A stretch of DNA of 64,000 bases from the NCBI RefSeq assembly GCF_000423765.1, contig NZ_AUIP01000010.1, positions 1 to 64,000 of the forward strand. Reading direction: 5' to 3'. This document shows positions 30,262 to 36,849 of this stretch, piece after piece; the first letter of the stretch is position 1, and each line of letters begins with the position of its first letter. Source of the stretch: Streptococcus porci DSM 23759. Lineage in GTDB: Bacteria; Bacillota; Bacilli; Lactobacillales; Streptococcaceae. The position numbers and the translations under genes are program-made. The notes beneath the pieces are model-generated. The model had not been told where the DNA came from. It did not search any database and worked only from the letters and a program-made list of their open reading frames with translations.

Positions 30262-30879
30262 ATGAGAAAATTTAAAGCATCTGCTGTTTTGTTGTTATCT
30301 TCTTTGCTGTTGCCACAGATTGTTGCACCGGCAAGTGCTTATGCGTTGTCTAATGATATTTCAAATAAGATTGAAATTGTAGCCTCTTATGATTCTGAAA
30401 TTCCAGATGTAAAGGTTGAAGCTGTTAATGATACAACTGTGCAAATTACTAACGAAGATGGCACAGTTGACGTCATGGAAAGAAGAAGTGATGGGGTTTA
30501 CCTTAATGGTTCATTCTATATGCCTTTGATGGATACTCCGACTTCTAATGGAGTTTCATTCCGTTCTGCGCATACTTTGAATAGATGGTATTATGTCGGA
30601 ACTTCTCAAGGGACGGCAGAGGGTGCTGCCAATGCTAATGGTTTAGCTCACTCTGTAATTGGTTTGCTTTTGGGGCTTGGCTGGAACCCTGTTGGTATTG
30701 CTTATACTATAGGGGCTATCTTGGTGTCTATGATTGCTCCAAGTGCTCCTGGAGCATACTACAAAACAACTTTGTATGTACATCCTCAAAACAGACAATT
30801 CAAGACTGTGACAAGTTACTATAAAAATGCCAATTACACAGGTTACGTGACAACTGTTACACGGTATTCTAATTTCTAA
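30262..30879 (+). CDS. Secreted bacteriocin-like protein
   Basis: A 205-residue exported protein. A Sec signal peptide ends near ASAYA-LS (residue 28). An acidic region follows (30-75, VQITNEDGTVDVMERRSDGV). A glycine-rich hydrophobic segment near 125-160 (GLAHSVIGLLLGLGWNPVGI) precedes a tyrosine-rich polar C-terminus (TSYYKNANYTGY). There are no cysteines. The layout resembles large secreted bacteriocins of the geobacillin-26 type, but this is by general architecture only. AGGAGG lies seven bases before the ATG, and a small membrane protein is divergently encoded. It reads as intact. Confidence 0.55.
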   Translation: MRKFKASAVLLLSSLLLPQIVAPASAYALSNDISNKIEIVASYDSEIPDVKVEAVNDTTVQITNEDGTVDVMERRSDGVYLNGSFYMPLMDTPTSNGVSFRSAHTLNRWYYVGTSQGTAEGAANANGLAHSVIGLLLGLGWNPVGIAYTIGAILVSMIAPSAPGAYYKTTLYVHPQNRQFKTVTSYYKNANYTGYVTTVTRYSNF

Positions 30880-30909
30880 TATGAACGACCTGCGGAGCAG
30901 GCTTGAACA

Positions 30910-30938
30910 TTGACATAAAGCTGATGTTGTGGGATAAT
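30910..30938 (+). promoter_or_regulatory. Promoter of the antitoxin RNA (RNA II-like)
   Basis: TTGACA (30910-30915) and GATAAT (30933-30938) separated by 17 bases, with expected start near 30945. It is a near-consensus promoter with no ORF behind it. Confidence 0.75.
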
Positions 30939-30944
30939 CATGAG

Positions 30945-31009
30945 TGAAAGAATTGGTTGCACGGCAACACCAAAGCCCCAAGGGATGGCAGTCCCAAGGG
31001 GCTTTTTTT
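30945..31009 (+). ncRNA. Antitoxin RNA of an Fst/par-like type I toxin-antitoxin system
   Basis: A predicted transcript of about 65 nt from the near-consensus promoter to the terminator. It contains AAGAATTGGTTGCA (30948-30961), identical to 31138-31151, which on the other strand covers the toxin start codon. It can thus pair with the toxin mRNA at the start site and at the shared terminator stem. This is the arrangement of RNA II in the plasmid pAD1 par locus. Confidence 0.7.
30973..31009. terminator. Bidirectional terminator shared by toxin and antitoxin RNAs
   Basis: AGCCCCAAGGGA/TCCCAAGGGGCT stem with a T-run on the plus strand and an opposing run on the minus side. It ends both convergent transcripts and probably also the upstream bacteriocin-like mRNA, which has no other terminator. 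Confidence 0.8.
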
Positions 31010-31053
31010 ACGTTCTCAGTTGAGATTAAACGGGTGAGGCAGTCTGTCGAGCG

Positions 31054-31152
31054 TTACTCTCTATCCAGCCATTTGCTGATACCAAGCAGCAGCAAGCCGC
31101 TGATGACGTCAGCCACGATAGAGAGCAAGAGCTCTTGAAGAATTGGTTGCAT
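31054..31152 (-). CDS. Fst-like type I toxin peptide
   Basis: A 32-residue peptide beginning MQPILQELLLSIVADVISGL, with one hydrophobic helix followed by ISKWLDRE. The short helix plus charged tail with a W-L-D-R/K motif is typical of Fst/Ldr-type toxins that insert in the membrane. AGGAGG lies nine bases upstream of the ATG. The mRNA 5' end TTAGGCT (31210-31204) can pair with AGCCTAA (31158-31152), which overlaps the start codon, so translation can be blocked by intramolecular folding as in Fst. The ORF is too short for routine gene calling. Confidence 0.72.
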   Translation of the reverse strand: MQPILQELLLSIVADVISGLLLLGISKWLDRE

Positions 31153-31218
31153 TAGGCTACACCTCCTTTCACGAACCTAGCGGAACGCAATCGGTTTGCC
31201 GACAGCCTAACTATTTTA
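31152..31218 (-). promoter_or_regulatory. Toxin mRNA promoter and sequestering leader
   Basis: An extended -10 (TGGTAAAAT, TAAAAT at 31218-31213) places the start near 31206. The leader begins TTAGGCT, complementary to AGCCTAA between the Shine-Dalgarno and the ATG. Confidence 0.6.
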
Positions 31219-31254
31219 CCACAATTTGAACCAGTTGAACTAAACTATTTGCGT

Positions 31255-31320
31255 CTAAGGGGGAGGGGGCTTGCCCCCACACCTTTGGGGGGTGGTCGAA
31301 GACCGCCCACATAGAACGAG
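31255..31320. other. GC-rich palindromes upstream of the relaxase remnant, possible oriT
   Basis: GGGGGCTTGCCCCC (31265-31278) is a 6-bp stem with a two-base loop, followed by further G/C tracts (GGGGGGTGG, CCGCCCAC) and GAAC-GAGCGGAGC-GAGTTC. Base composition differs sharply from the surroundings, and the position before a mob gene fits an oriT or origin remnant. Confidence 0.4.
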
Positions 31321-31344
31321 CGGAGCGAGTTCTATCTTATCTTG

Positions 31345-31434
31345 ATTTCGTGGCTAACTATACTAGTCCAGGTTACTTAATTTCGTGGCTAACTATACTG
31401 ACCCATGTTAACCGATTTCCTGGATAAATATATT
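31345..31434. repeat. Three tandem 35-bp repeats
   Basis: ATTTCGTGGCTAACTATACT occurs at 31345-31364 and again at 31380-31399. A diverged third unit ATTTCCTGGATAAATATATT is at 31415-31434. The regular 35-bp period resembles iterons or relaxase/integrase binding sites, just upstream of the relaxase fragment. Confidence 0.7.
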
Positions 31435-31442
31435 GATTCACT

Positions 31443-32382
31443 CTTGAGAATTCTAAACAATTGATTGTCTATAACGCTGTAGTGCATCTTGATGAAGCTG
31501 GTGCACCACATCTGCACTTTAATATCGTTCCAGTGGCTACAGGGTATAAAAATGGATTGAATAAACAGCCAAGTTTTTCTAAAGCTCTCCTGCAGGAAGG
31601 CTATACAGAGCATGGCCGTGGACAGTTCATTCAATTTCGCGAGCAAGAAATTAAAAAACTTGAACAACTCATGAAACAATTGAATATTCAACGAAAAATT
31701 GTCGGTACAAATAAAATCGAGGATATGCGTGAGTACAAACAATTGATTCAGCAAGTTGAAAAAGAACGTGCGAAGTTAAACAGAGAAATTATTGCCAAGA
31801 AAGAACATTCAAACCACTTGGAAAATTTCATTGAAGATATGGAACAAAAAGCAGAATATTTAACACAATAAAAATCTAGAAGAACGAAATGAGTTAATTA
31901 AACATGAAATGGATAAGCTTAATCTAAAGGATCAGCTGAAAAAACAATTTGTGGAAAATACTGTCGATAAAGCTCTTGATTTAGCACAAGAGCTGACTGA
32001 AAAGCGAACAAAGTCATTAAAAGACAGAGTCGATACTGCAGAAAGTCGCAGGCTTGAAACTGAAAACAAATACCGCGAGGTACTTGCTATAAACAAGAAG
32101 TGGGCAAGTAAATATCAGATATTAGAAAACGAAAATAAATCTCTCAAATATGAAAATAAGTTTCTACGCAGAGTACTTGATAAACTTCAGAGAGCATTTG
32201 ATAAAGCTGAAGAATTTCTCAAAAGCATCGGTTTCTGGAAAACTTTTAAAAATATTTTTCGACAAAAAGATTCTGAAGAATACAATTTATTCCAAGACAT
32301 TCGACATGATCCAAATCTAGAGGGACAATCTAGTCGAATAAACCGTATAGATAAGCATTCCGATAACGATTTGTGGCGCTAA
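31443..32382 (+). pseudogene. Broken MobV-type relaxase (plasmid recombination/mobilisation protein)
   Basis: The frame starts inside the catalytic domain at VVHLDEAGAPHLHFNIVPV, which contains the His-X-Asp-Glu...His-X-His motif II of MobV/Pre relaxases. The N-terminal part, including motif I, is absent. A frameshift in the A-rich run near 31868-31876 breaks the frame: TQ-stop in one frame, NLEERNELIKHEM in the next. The C-terminal coiled coil then runs to DNDLWR-stop at 32382. It is evidence of a former mobilisable plasmid or IME. Confidence 0.85.
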
Positions 32383-32444
32383 TACTATTTCTACTTTTTC
32401 AAAAATCATCTGTTTTTAATCCGAATTCTGGCATACTGAAATTA

Positions 32445-32592
32445 AGTAGAACATGCAGATAATAAAAGTAAGACAGGAGTTTTACGTCTCAACGCCAATC
32501 CGTGGCGCTACCTAAACAAGATGTCTTACATTGATAGAATTAAAATCGAAGAAATGGTGGCAATTTTGGAAATAGAAAAATATATTATCTAA
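32445..32592 (+). pseudogene. Short ORF remnant
   Basis: An open frame without a proper start reads ...SKTGVLRLNANPWRYLNK then MSYIDRIKIEEMVAILEIEK to a stop at 32592. TAAGACA (32469-32475) and TGTCTTA (32522-32528), with an inner CGCCA/TGGCG stem, form a hairpin across it. The origin is not recognised. Confidence 0.3.
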
Positions 32593-32637
32593 AAACAAGA
32601 ATTTTTATTTTATAAGCATAATGTTCTAAAAAATTGT

Positions 32638-32673
32638 AAAACCCCTAGAAATCAGCAATTTTCTAGGGGTTTA
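32638..32673 (+). terminator. Terminator
   Basis: AAACCCCTAGAAA/TTTTCTAGGGGTTT inverted repeat, followed by an AT-rich stretch. Confidence 0.8.
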
Positions 32674-32757
32674 TAATCTACTTTTTAAAGCGTTAATATA
32701 ATAATTATAACATATATTTTGTAGAAGAAAAAGACTTGTTTTCATGCCTTATTTATG

Positions 32758-32798
32758 ATACATTTGTTTTAACAATAAGTTAATATATACATTTGTTT
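32758..32798 (+). promoter_or_regulatory. Direct repeats upstream of the second bacteriocin-like gene
   Basis: ATACATTTGTTT occurs at 32758-32769 and 32787-32798, with start-to-start spacing of 29 bp. Paired direct repeats at such a place suggest regulator binding. No -35/-10 pair stands out in this AT-rich region. Confidence 0.4.
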
Positions 32799-32877
32799 AG
32801 CTTGTTAGAAAGGAGGAGTTCATAATCAAGCTAATCAAACGGTTTACTGATATTTTAGAACAAGGAGGACTATTGTA

Positions 32878-33324
32878 ATGAATATAAAAAAACATTTATC
32901 TAAAGTATTATTGGTTACAGCTCTTAGTGGTTCGTGTATTCCGTTAATTAATGCAAATACTGTTTATGCATATGAAAACAATGTTGTCGATGTATCATTG
33001 ATTGAGAAAGACATTTCAAGTGGTTATCTAACTGGTTATTTAGATGAAAATAATGAAGTTCAATTATATACTCATGAAGGTCAAGAGAGAGGAATATTTA
33101 CAACGACAGCAGTATTTATTGGAGGTACTCTTGTTGGATATTTAGCTGCTTCTATTGTAGATGGAATTGTGATTGCTGCCACTGGAAAAAGTGGTGGTGA
33201 ATGGGTAGCAGTAGCGATTAAAAGTGTAGTTGGAAAACGATATACAGGAAGTGTATATTTGCCTGCTAGTGGTCCGTATACTTGTCCGGGGATAGTTATT
33301 GACCATTCTGGTATGTGTCCGTGA
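32878..33324 (+). CDS. Secreted bacteriocin-like protein with C-terminal cysteine pair
   Basis: A 148-residue exported protein. The signal peptide ends near NTVYA-YE (residue 31). An acidic segment (35-70) is followed by a glycine-rich hydrophobic segment (about 75-115, FIGGTLVGYLAASIVDGIVI) and a C-terminus YTCPGIVIDHSGMCP whose two cysteines could form a disulfide. AGGAGG precedes the ATG. The layout parallels that of the protein at 30262-30879: signal, acidic region, glycine-rich membrane-active stretch, polar end. Similarity between the two in sequence is low. Bacteriocin function is an inference. Confidence 0.5.
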   Translation: MNIKKHLSKVLLVTALSGSCIPLINANTVYAYENNVVDVSLIEKDISSGYLTGYLDENNEVQLYTHEGQERGIFTTTAVFIGGTLVGYLAASIVDGIVIAATGKSGGEWVAVAIKSVVGKRYTGSVYLPASGPYTCPGIVIDHSGMCP

Positions 33325-33434
33325 AGAAAAAAATGTCATTACTCATAGCGATTATTCTAACTGTTATTCTTTTAAAAATAATTTTCCCGGAGTTGAGTTA
33401 TTGGTTTGCTGAAATATTTAAAAAGTATTTTTAA
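33321..33434 (+). CDS. Tiny membrane protein overlapping the bacteriocin-like gene, candidate immunity peptide
   Basis: A GTG at 33321 overlaps the stop codon of the preceding gene (GTGA) and opens a 37-residue frame. It begins with KKK, has one strongly hydrophobic helix (MSLLIAIILTVILLKIIF) and ends with an amphipathic, lysine-rich FAEIFKKYF. The overlap indicates translational coupling. A one-helix protein coupled to a secreted toxin-like protein is a plausible immunity or accessory peptide; there is no homology evidence. Confidence 0.5.
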   Translation: MKKKMSLLIAIILTVILLKIIFPELSYWFAEIFKKYF

Positions 33435-33504
33435 ATATTTCAAAGATGAACAGCTAAAATTGTTTTAGGAATAAATAGTTCAATGCTATAAAAATTAATT
33501 AGAG

Positions 33505-33556
33505 TATACCAAAGCTTTTAGGGATTTATTTTTGAAAGCTTTGGTATATTATTTTT
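33505..33556 (+). terminator. Terminator of the second bacteriocin-like operon
   Basis: TATACCAAAGCTTT/AAAGCTTTGGTATA inverted repeat with T-run. Confidence 0.85.
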
Positions 33557-33565
33557 TCTTCGTAT

Positions 33566-33709
33566 ATGATTGTACTGGATTATTTAATCTCATTGAAGCT
33601 AAGCAAAACATTTAACGTAGAAGGAGAAGAGCTTGAATATTCTCTTTCGGGAAACACATTAACCGTAAGTGGAGATGGCTTCGGAACTGTAAAATTGAAT
33701 AAAGAATAG
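33566..33709 (+). pseudogene. C-terminal remnant of a secreted or lipoprotein-like protein
   Basis: A 47-codon frame, of which the end (FNVEGEELEYSLSGNTLTVS then GDGFGTVKLNKE) looks like the last beta strands of a small extracytoplasmic domain. There is no Shine-Dalgarno or signal peptide before it. Probably a gene fragment. Confidence 0.4.
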
Positions 33710-33729
33710 TACAGAACACATACAAAATT

Positions 33730-33760
33730 AGCACTTCCGTTTTGAACGGAGGTGCTTTTA
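33730..33760 (+). terminator. Terminator
   Basis: AGCACTTCCGTT-ttg-AACGGAGGTGCT followed by TTTTA. Confidence 0.75.
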
Positions 33761-33852
33761 ACTATCTTCTTTTCTTGAAAAAGTCTTCAGTCGGAATGTA
33801 GTCTGGTTGATTTTTTGACGATTTTTGTACCAGAAATTGAAGATTATTTTCT

Positions 33853-33939
33853 ATGGATACCTATGCAGAAATCGCTCCAAAACGAAAATTTGAAGCAGTT
33901 AATATTTATCTTGATAAAGTTGCTAAATTAACAGCTTAA
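33853..33939 (+). pseudogene. Second C-terminal integrase remnant
   Basis: Twenty-eight codons (MDTYAEIAPKRKFEAVNIYL...) homologous to the remnant at 18090-18176. The following 110 bp are also related: TTTCTACATTTTTCTCTAC arm-like repeats and then CTTACTGAGGTAAAATAAG. Confidence 0.7.
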
Positions 33940-34034
33940 GTTATTTCTACATTTTTCTCTACACTTTTGAAGACAATTCATAAAAGTCTTGCTATATCAA
34001 GGCTTTCAATAGCTGAAATAAACATTATTAGACC

Positions 34035-34053
34035 CTTACTGAGGTAAAATAAG
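34035..34053. other. rpmG-end-like attachment sequence
   Basis: CTTACTGAGGTAAAATAAG, read as L-T-E-V-K-stop, resembles the rpmG end at 16813-16830 and attR at 18271-18288. It is the same distance behind the integrase tail as attR is. It looks like the right end of a related element that is no longer beside rpmG. Confidence 0.5.
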
Positions 34054-34065
34054 ACAACATACAGA

Positions 34066-34105
34066 AAGCCCTTGAAATCAACGTTTCAAAGGCTTGTTTC
34101 TTTTG
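34066..34105 (+). terminator. Terminator
   Basis: AAGCCCTTGAAA/TTTCAAAGGCTT with one bulge, followed by TTTCTTTT. Confidence 0.7.
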
Positions 34106-34149
34106 ATTTTAGCAAAATAACTGAATTTTAACTGATTATATCACTCTAG

Positions 34150-34356
34150 GAGCGCAATAGATATAATGGTAGCAATGATTTACAATCTTCTGAGCTTGAA
34201 GCTGAACCTCTTCAAATATCCTCCCTCATTCTTACCCTTATTTTGAAATTTGAAGATGGGATTAGATCGTCGCATAAATTAGCTTTTAGACAAGAAACTG
34301 AGATGCAGTCAATACTAGATTACAGCAAGCCGAAAGTGACAATCTATCAAAGCTAA
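34150..34356 (+). pseudogene. Unidentified ORF fragment
   Basis: Sixty-eight codons stay open from the stop at 34147 to the stop at 34356, without an ATG at a suitable place. Residues such as SSLILTLILKFEDGIRSSHK look protein-like. Its source is not recognised. It marks the right edge of the island. Confidence 0.3.
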
Positions 34357-34391
34357 TTTAAATGACTATATTCCCCTTTATAAAAGAAACA

Positions 34392-34412
34392 ACCTAGAGA
34401 TTTTCTCTAGGT
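34392..34412 (-). terminator. Terminator of the Sip-like gene
   Basis: ACCTAGAGA-aaa-TCTCTAGGT hairpin followed on the minus strand by TGTTTCTTTT, directly after the stop codon. Confidence 0.8.
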
Positions 34413-34423
34413 CATTCCTTTTC

Positions 34424-35617
34424 TTAATTGTTAAACGAGATATGAACGTGATCGTAATGGTTTTGTGTGATGCTACCACGATCTGGCATCGGGTTCCATG
34501 TATAGGCTGGGCCGTAGATACTATTCCATGGTGAATAGAATTTTTGCTCCCAAATAATGTAAGAAATGTTGCGCGATCCCATCGTATCAATAGCATACTG
34601 AGCAACAGCATCTCCCAAGTCTGACCCGACTGGTACCATAACATCAATGGCATTTCCTGAACCGTGGTCTCCCGAATCCCCAGGTCGATAGCCACCGATA
34701 TTAGAGATACCAAAGACACTTGCGATTTCTTTTTTAAACGAGGCTGCGCTAGCTTGTAACCCCGTCGTATCCACAGCAACGTTACTTGGAGTTGCTGCAA
34801 CCGTTGCAGTTGTGGTCTCAGAAGTCTGAGTTGTCGCCTCAGTAACCGGCGTTGGAACCTCAGTAACAACTGTGTAAACCTCGGTTGTAGTCTCAACTAC
34901 TGGTGCTTCAGTAATTTCTTCTGTCGTTTCTGCTGCCGTTGTTGGAGCTTCCGTTTCTGGGGCTACTGCTTCACTTGTGGTTTCGCTGACAGGGGCTACT
35001 TGACTTGTCTCAACTACTGAGGCTTCAGTAGTCTCTTCTGTCGTTTCCGCTACCGTTGTTGGAGTTTCTGTTTCTGGGACTTCTGCTTCACTTGTGGTTT
35101 CGTTGACAGGGGCTGCTTGACTTGTCTCAACGGCTGAGGCTTCAGTAGTCTCTTCTGTCGTTTCCGCTACCGTTGTTGGGACTTCTGTTTCTGGGGCTAC
35201 TGCTTCACTTGTGGTTTCGCTGACAGGAGCTACTTGACTTGTCTCAACTACTGAGGCGTCCGTGGTGGCTTCAACTGGTGCAGTTACTTCAACCGCTGTC
35301 ACTTGGTTATTGGCATCATAGGTCAATTTCAAGACAGTGTCTGGGAAAATCAAATCCAGATTTGAAATCTGATTGATTTGCGCTAATACATACATATCAA
35401 CACCAGTAGCAGCCGCAATCGTGCTCAGAGTATCACCAGATTGGATGGTATAAGTCTTGCTGCTGCTTGTTTTTGCAGCATCAGCTTTAATTTCAGCAAC
35501 CGTACGAGGCGTCCAATCAAGCGGAGCGGCTTCTTGAGCGCTAACAGTCATTCCTGTAACACTAAAAAAGGTAACAGCTGTACTTGAGGCAAGTAAGGTT
35601 TTTTTAGTTAATTTCAT
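34424..35617 (-). CDS. Sip-like LysM surface protein
   Basis: A 397-residue exported protein similar to group B streptococcal surface immunogenic protein Sip. It has a signal peptide (cleavage near TVSA-QE, residue 27), the Sip-type start DWTPRTVAEIKADA, a LysM domain (YTIQSGDTLSTIAAATG, about 55-98) and three 39-residue Glu/Thr-rich repeats (123-161, 162-200, 201-239). The conserved C-terminal domain follows (GYRPGDSGDHGSGNAIDVM, ISYIIWEQKFYSPWNSIYGP, NHYDHVHISFN); its HG/D/H-X-H residues recall metal-binding peptidase folds. It binds the cell wall through LysM; enzymatic activity is unproven. Confidence 0.88.
   Translation of the reverse strand: MKLTKKTLLASSTAVTFFSVTGMTVSAQEAAPLDWTPRTVAEIKADAAKTSSSKTYTIQSGDTLSTIAAATGVDMYVLAQINQISNLDLIFPDTVLKLTYDANNQVTAVEVTAPVEATTDASVVETSQVAPVSETTSEAVAPETEVPTTVAETTEETTEASAVETSQAAPVNETTSEAEVPETETPTTVAETTEETTEASVVETSQVAPVSETTSEAVAPETEAPTTAAETTEEITEAPVVETTTEVYTVVTEVPTPVTEATTQTSETTTATVAATPSNVAVDTTGLQASAASFKKEIASVFGISNIGGYRPGDSGDHGSGNAIDVMVPVGSDLGDAVAQYAIDTMGSRNISYIIWEQKFYSPWNSIYGPAYTWNPMPDRGSITQNHYDHVHISFNN
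34901..35251 (-). repeat. Three tandem 117-bp coding repeats
   Basis: These encode 39-residue units of the form VVETSQVAPVSETTSEAVAP followed by ETEVPTTVAETTEETTEAS. Units 1 and 3 are nearly the same; unit 2 differs more. Copy number is likely to vary between strains. Confidence 0.85.
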
Positions 35618-35764
35618 AGATTATTTCCTCTTGTTTTATTTTTATGCTAACTCTTATACTATCATAAAGCTATACGGAAAGCCTTAAGAAAAGCAACCAT
35701 TTTCAACATTTAACCTCGCTGTTGTCAAACTGTAATACTTTGTCTTTTTTTGTAAAACTCTTCC

Positions 35765-36373
35765 TTATTCTTTCCCTTGTAGGATTTCTACGAAGCGGTG
35801 GGTAAATTGTGCTGTCATTCCCCAGATGTTCTCTTCTAGGTTTTCATAAAAGGGTATCTTGCGATTTTGATGCCCAAAGCGATAGCCCCTGCCCTGGTTG
35901 ATTCGCTCAAAAGGAAAATCCGAGTCCTCTCGCAAATCAGCTATCAATTTGTAGTAAGTCGGTTTAATTTCTAAAAGCTGACGCAACGAATAAGTAAAGA
36001 GTCTCTCGACCTCCTCGTTAGGTACAATCTCACGCCAATCTATCACCTGCAACTGACCGACGAAGCAATGAACCTCCTTATCCTGATACACAAAATAATC
36101 AATCTCACCAAGTAGCTTAATCGTATCTGGTGACACATTGAGTTCCTCAACCGTTTCACGAACCGCCGCTTGAGAAAAACTCTCCCCTTCCTCCACGCGA
36201 CCGCCCGGAAAAGCAACCTCGCCTGGCTGTGAAATCTGAGCACTTCTCACCTGAAAAAGTACTTGCCAGTCATCACCTTCCCAAATTAAAGGAAGGAGCA
36301 CTGCATATTGTTTCTTAACACCAAGAGGCTTAGCTTGGTAATTTTCGAGCCTATCTTTAATTCTATCTGTCAT
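35765..36373 (-). CDS. NUDIX hydrolase, coenzyme A pyrophosphatase-like (NudL)
   Basis: A 202-residue NUDIX enzyme. The NUDIX box GGRVEEGESFSQAAVRETVE plus EL lies near 57-78, and the preceding block SQPGEVAFPGG is typical of the NudL/YeaB CoA diphosphatase subgroup. It probably cleaves CoA or its derivatives at the pyrophosphate. It is transcribed on its own. Confidence 0.82.
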   Translation of the reverse strand: MTDRIKDRLENYQAKPLGVKKQYAVLLPLIWEGDDWQVLFQVRSAQISQPGEVAFPGGRVEEGESFSQAAVRETVEELNVSPDTIKLLGEIDYFVYQDKEVHCFVGQLQVIDWREIVPNEEVERLFTYSLRQLLEIKPTYYKLIADLREDSDFPFERINQGRGYRFGHQNRKIPFYENLEENIWGMTAQFTHRFVEILQGKE

Positions 36374-36454
36374 GTTTTATATTATAGAAATTTTACAGTT
36401 AAATGTCCGAGAAAGAGGCTTGAAAAAATTATATAAAAATTTTACACATAACAG

Positions 36455-36509
36455 TTGACTTTTTTCTCATATAGGTATATATTTTATATATAAAGAAATC
36501 ATATATGAG
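36455..36509 (+). promoter_or_regulatory. Promoter and dyad operator of the PadR operon
   Basis: TTGACT (36455-36460) and TATATT (36478-36483) are 17 bases apart. CTCATATA (36466-36473) and TATATGAG (36502-36509) are perfect inverted arms that flank the -10. This fits autoregulation by the PadR protein. Confidence 0.65.
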
Positions 36510-36522
36510 AAGGAGGTGCCTT

Positions 36523-36849
36523 ATGTATTTTCCAACATCAGCTATTCTGATTGAGTTTCTCATTTTGGCCATCGTTGAAAAGGAAGATTCCTACGGCTAC
36601 GAGATTAGCCAGACTGTCAAGCTCATCGCAAATATCAAAGAATCCACGCTCTATCCTATCCTGAAAAAGCTAGAAAGTGCACACTTTGTCACGACCTATA
36701 CGCAGGAACATCAAGGGCGCAGACGCAAATACTACGCTATCACAGACCTAGGGCGAGCTCAGGTAGCCTTTCTTAAGGAAGAATGGCAGAGCTACACCAC
36801 CGCTGTCGAGGAGATTATCGAAGGGAGATTAAGACATGACAAGGACTGA
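36523..36849 (+). CDS. PadR-family transcriptional regulator
   Basis: A 108-residue PadR winged-helix protein (EFLILAIVEKEDSYGYEISQ, ESTLYPILKKLE, GRRRKYYAITDLGR). The start at 36523 follows AAGGAGGT; an in-frame ATG six codons upstream overlaps that site. It heads a three-gene operon with overlapping genes. Such PadR-DUF1700-DUF4097 operons are linked to envelope stress or antimicrobial peptide response in Firmicutes. Confidence 0.88.
   Translation: MYFPTSAILIEFLILAIVEKEDSYGYEISQTVKLIANIKESTLYPILKKLESAHFVTTYTQEHQGRRRKYYAITDLGRAQVAFLKEEWQSYTTAVEEIIEGRLRHDKD

Noticed and set aside
30944-31138. Plus-strand 64-codon frame through the toxin-antitoxin region
   Set aside because: It crosses the terminator stem and is antisense to the better supported toxin ORF.
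31345-31434. CRISPR array
   Set aside because: The three repeat units are contiguous at a 35-bp period and diverging, the intervals are too short for spacers, and no cas genes are present.
32521-32592. 23-codon ORF after the relaxase remnant
   Set aside because: It has no ribosome site and is the end of a longer start-less frame; treated as a remnant.
34378-34896. 172-codon minus-strand frame in the Sip-like gene
   Set aside because: Arises in a second frame of the Thr/Glu-rich repeats; the product is leucine/arginine-rich and meaningless.
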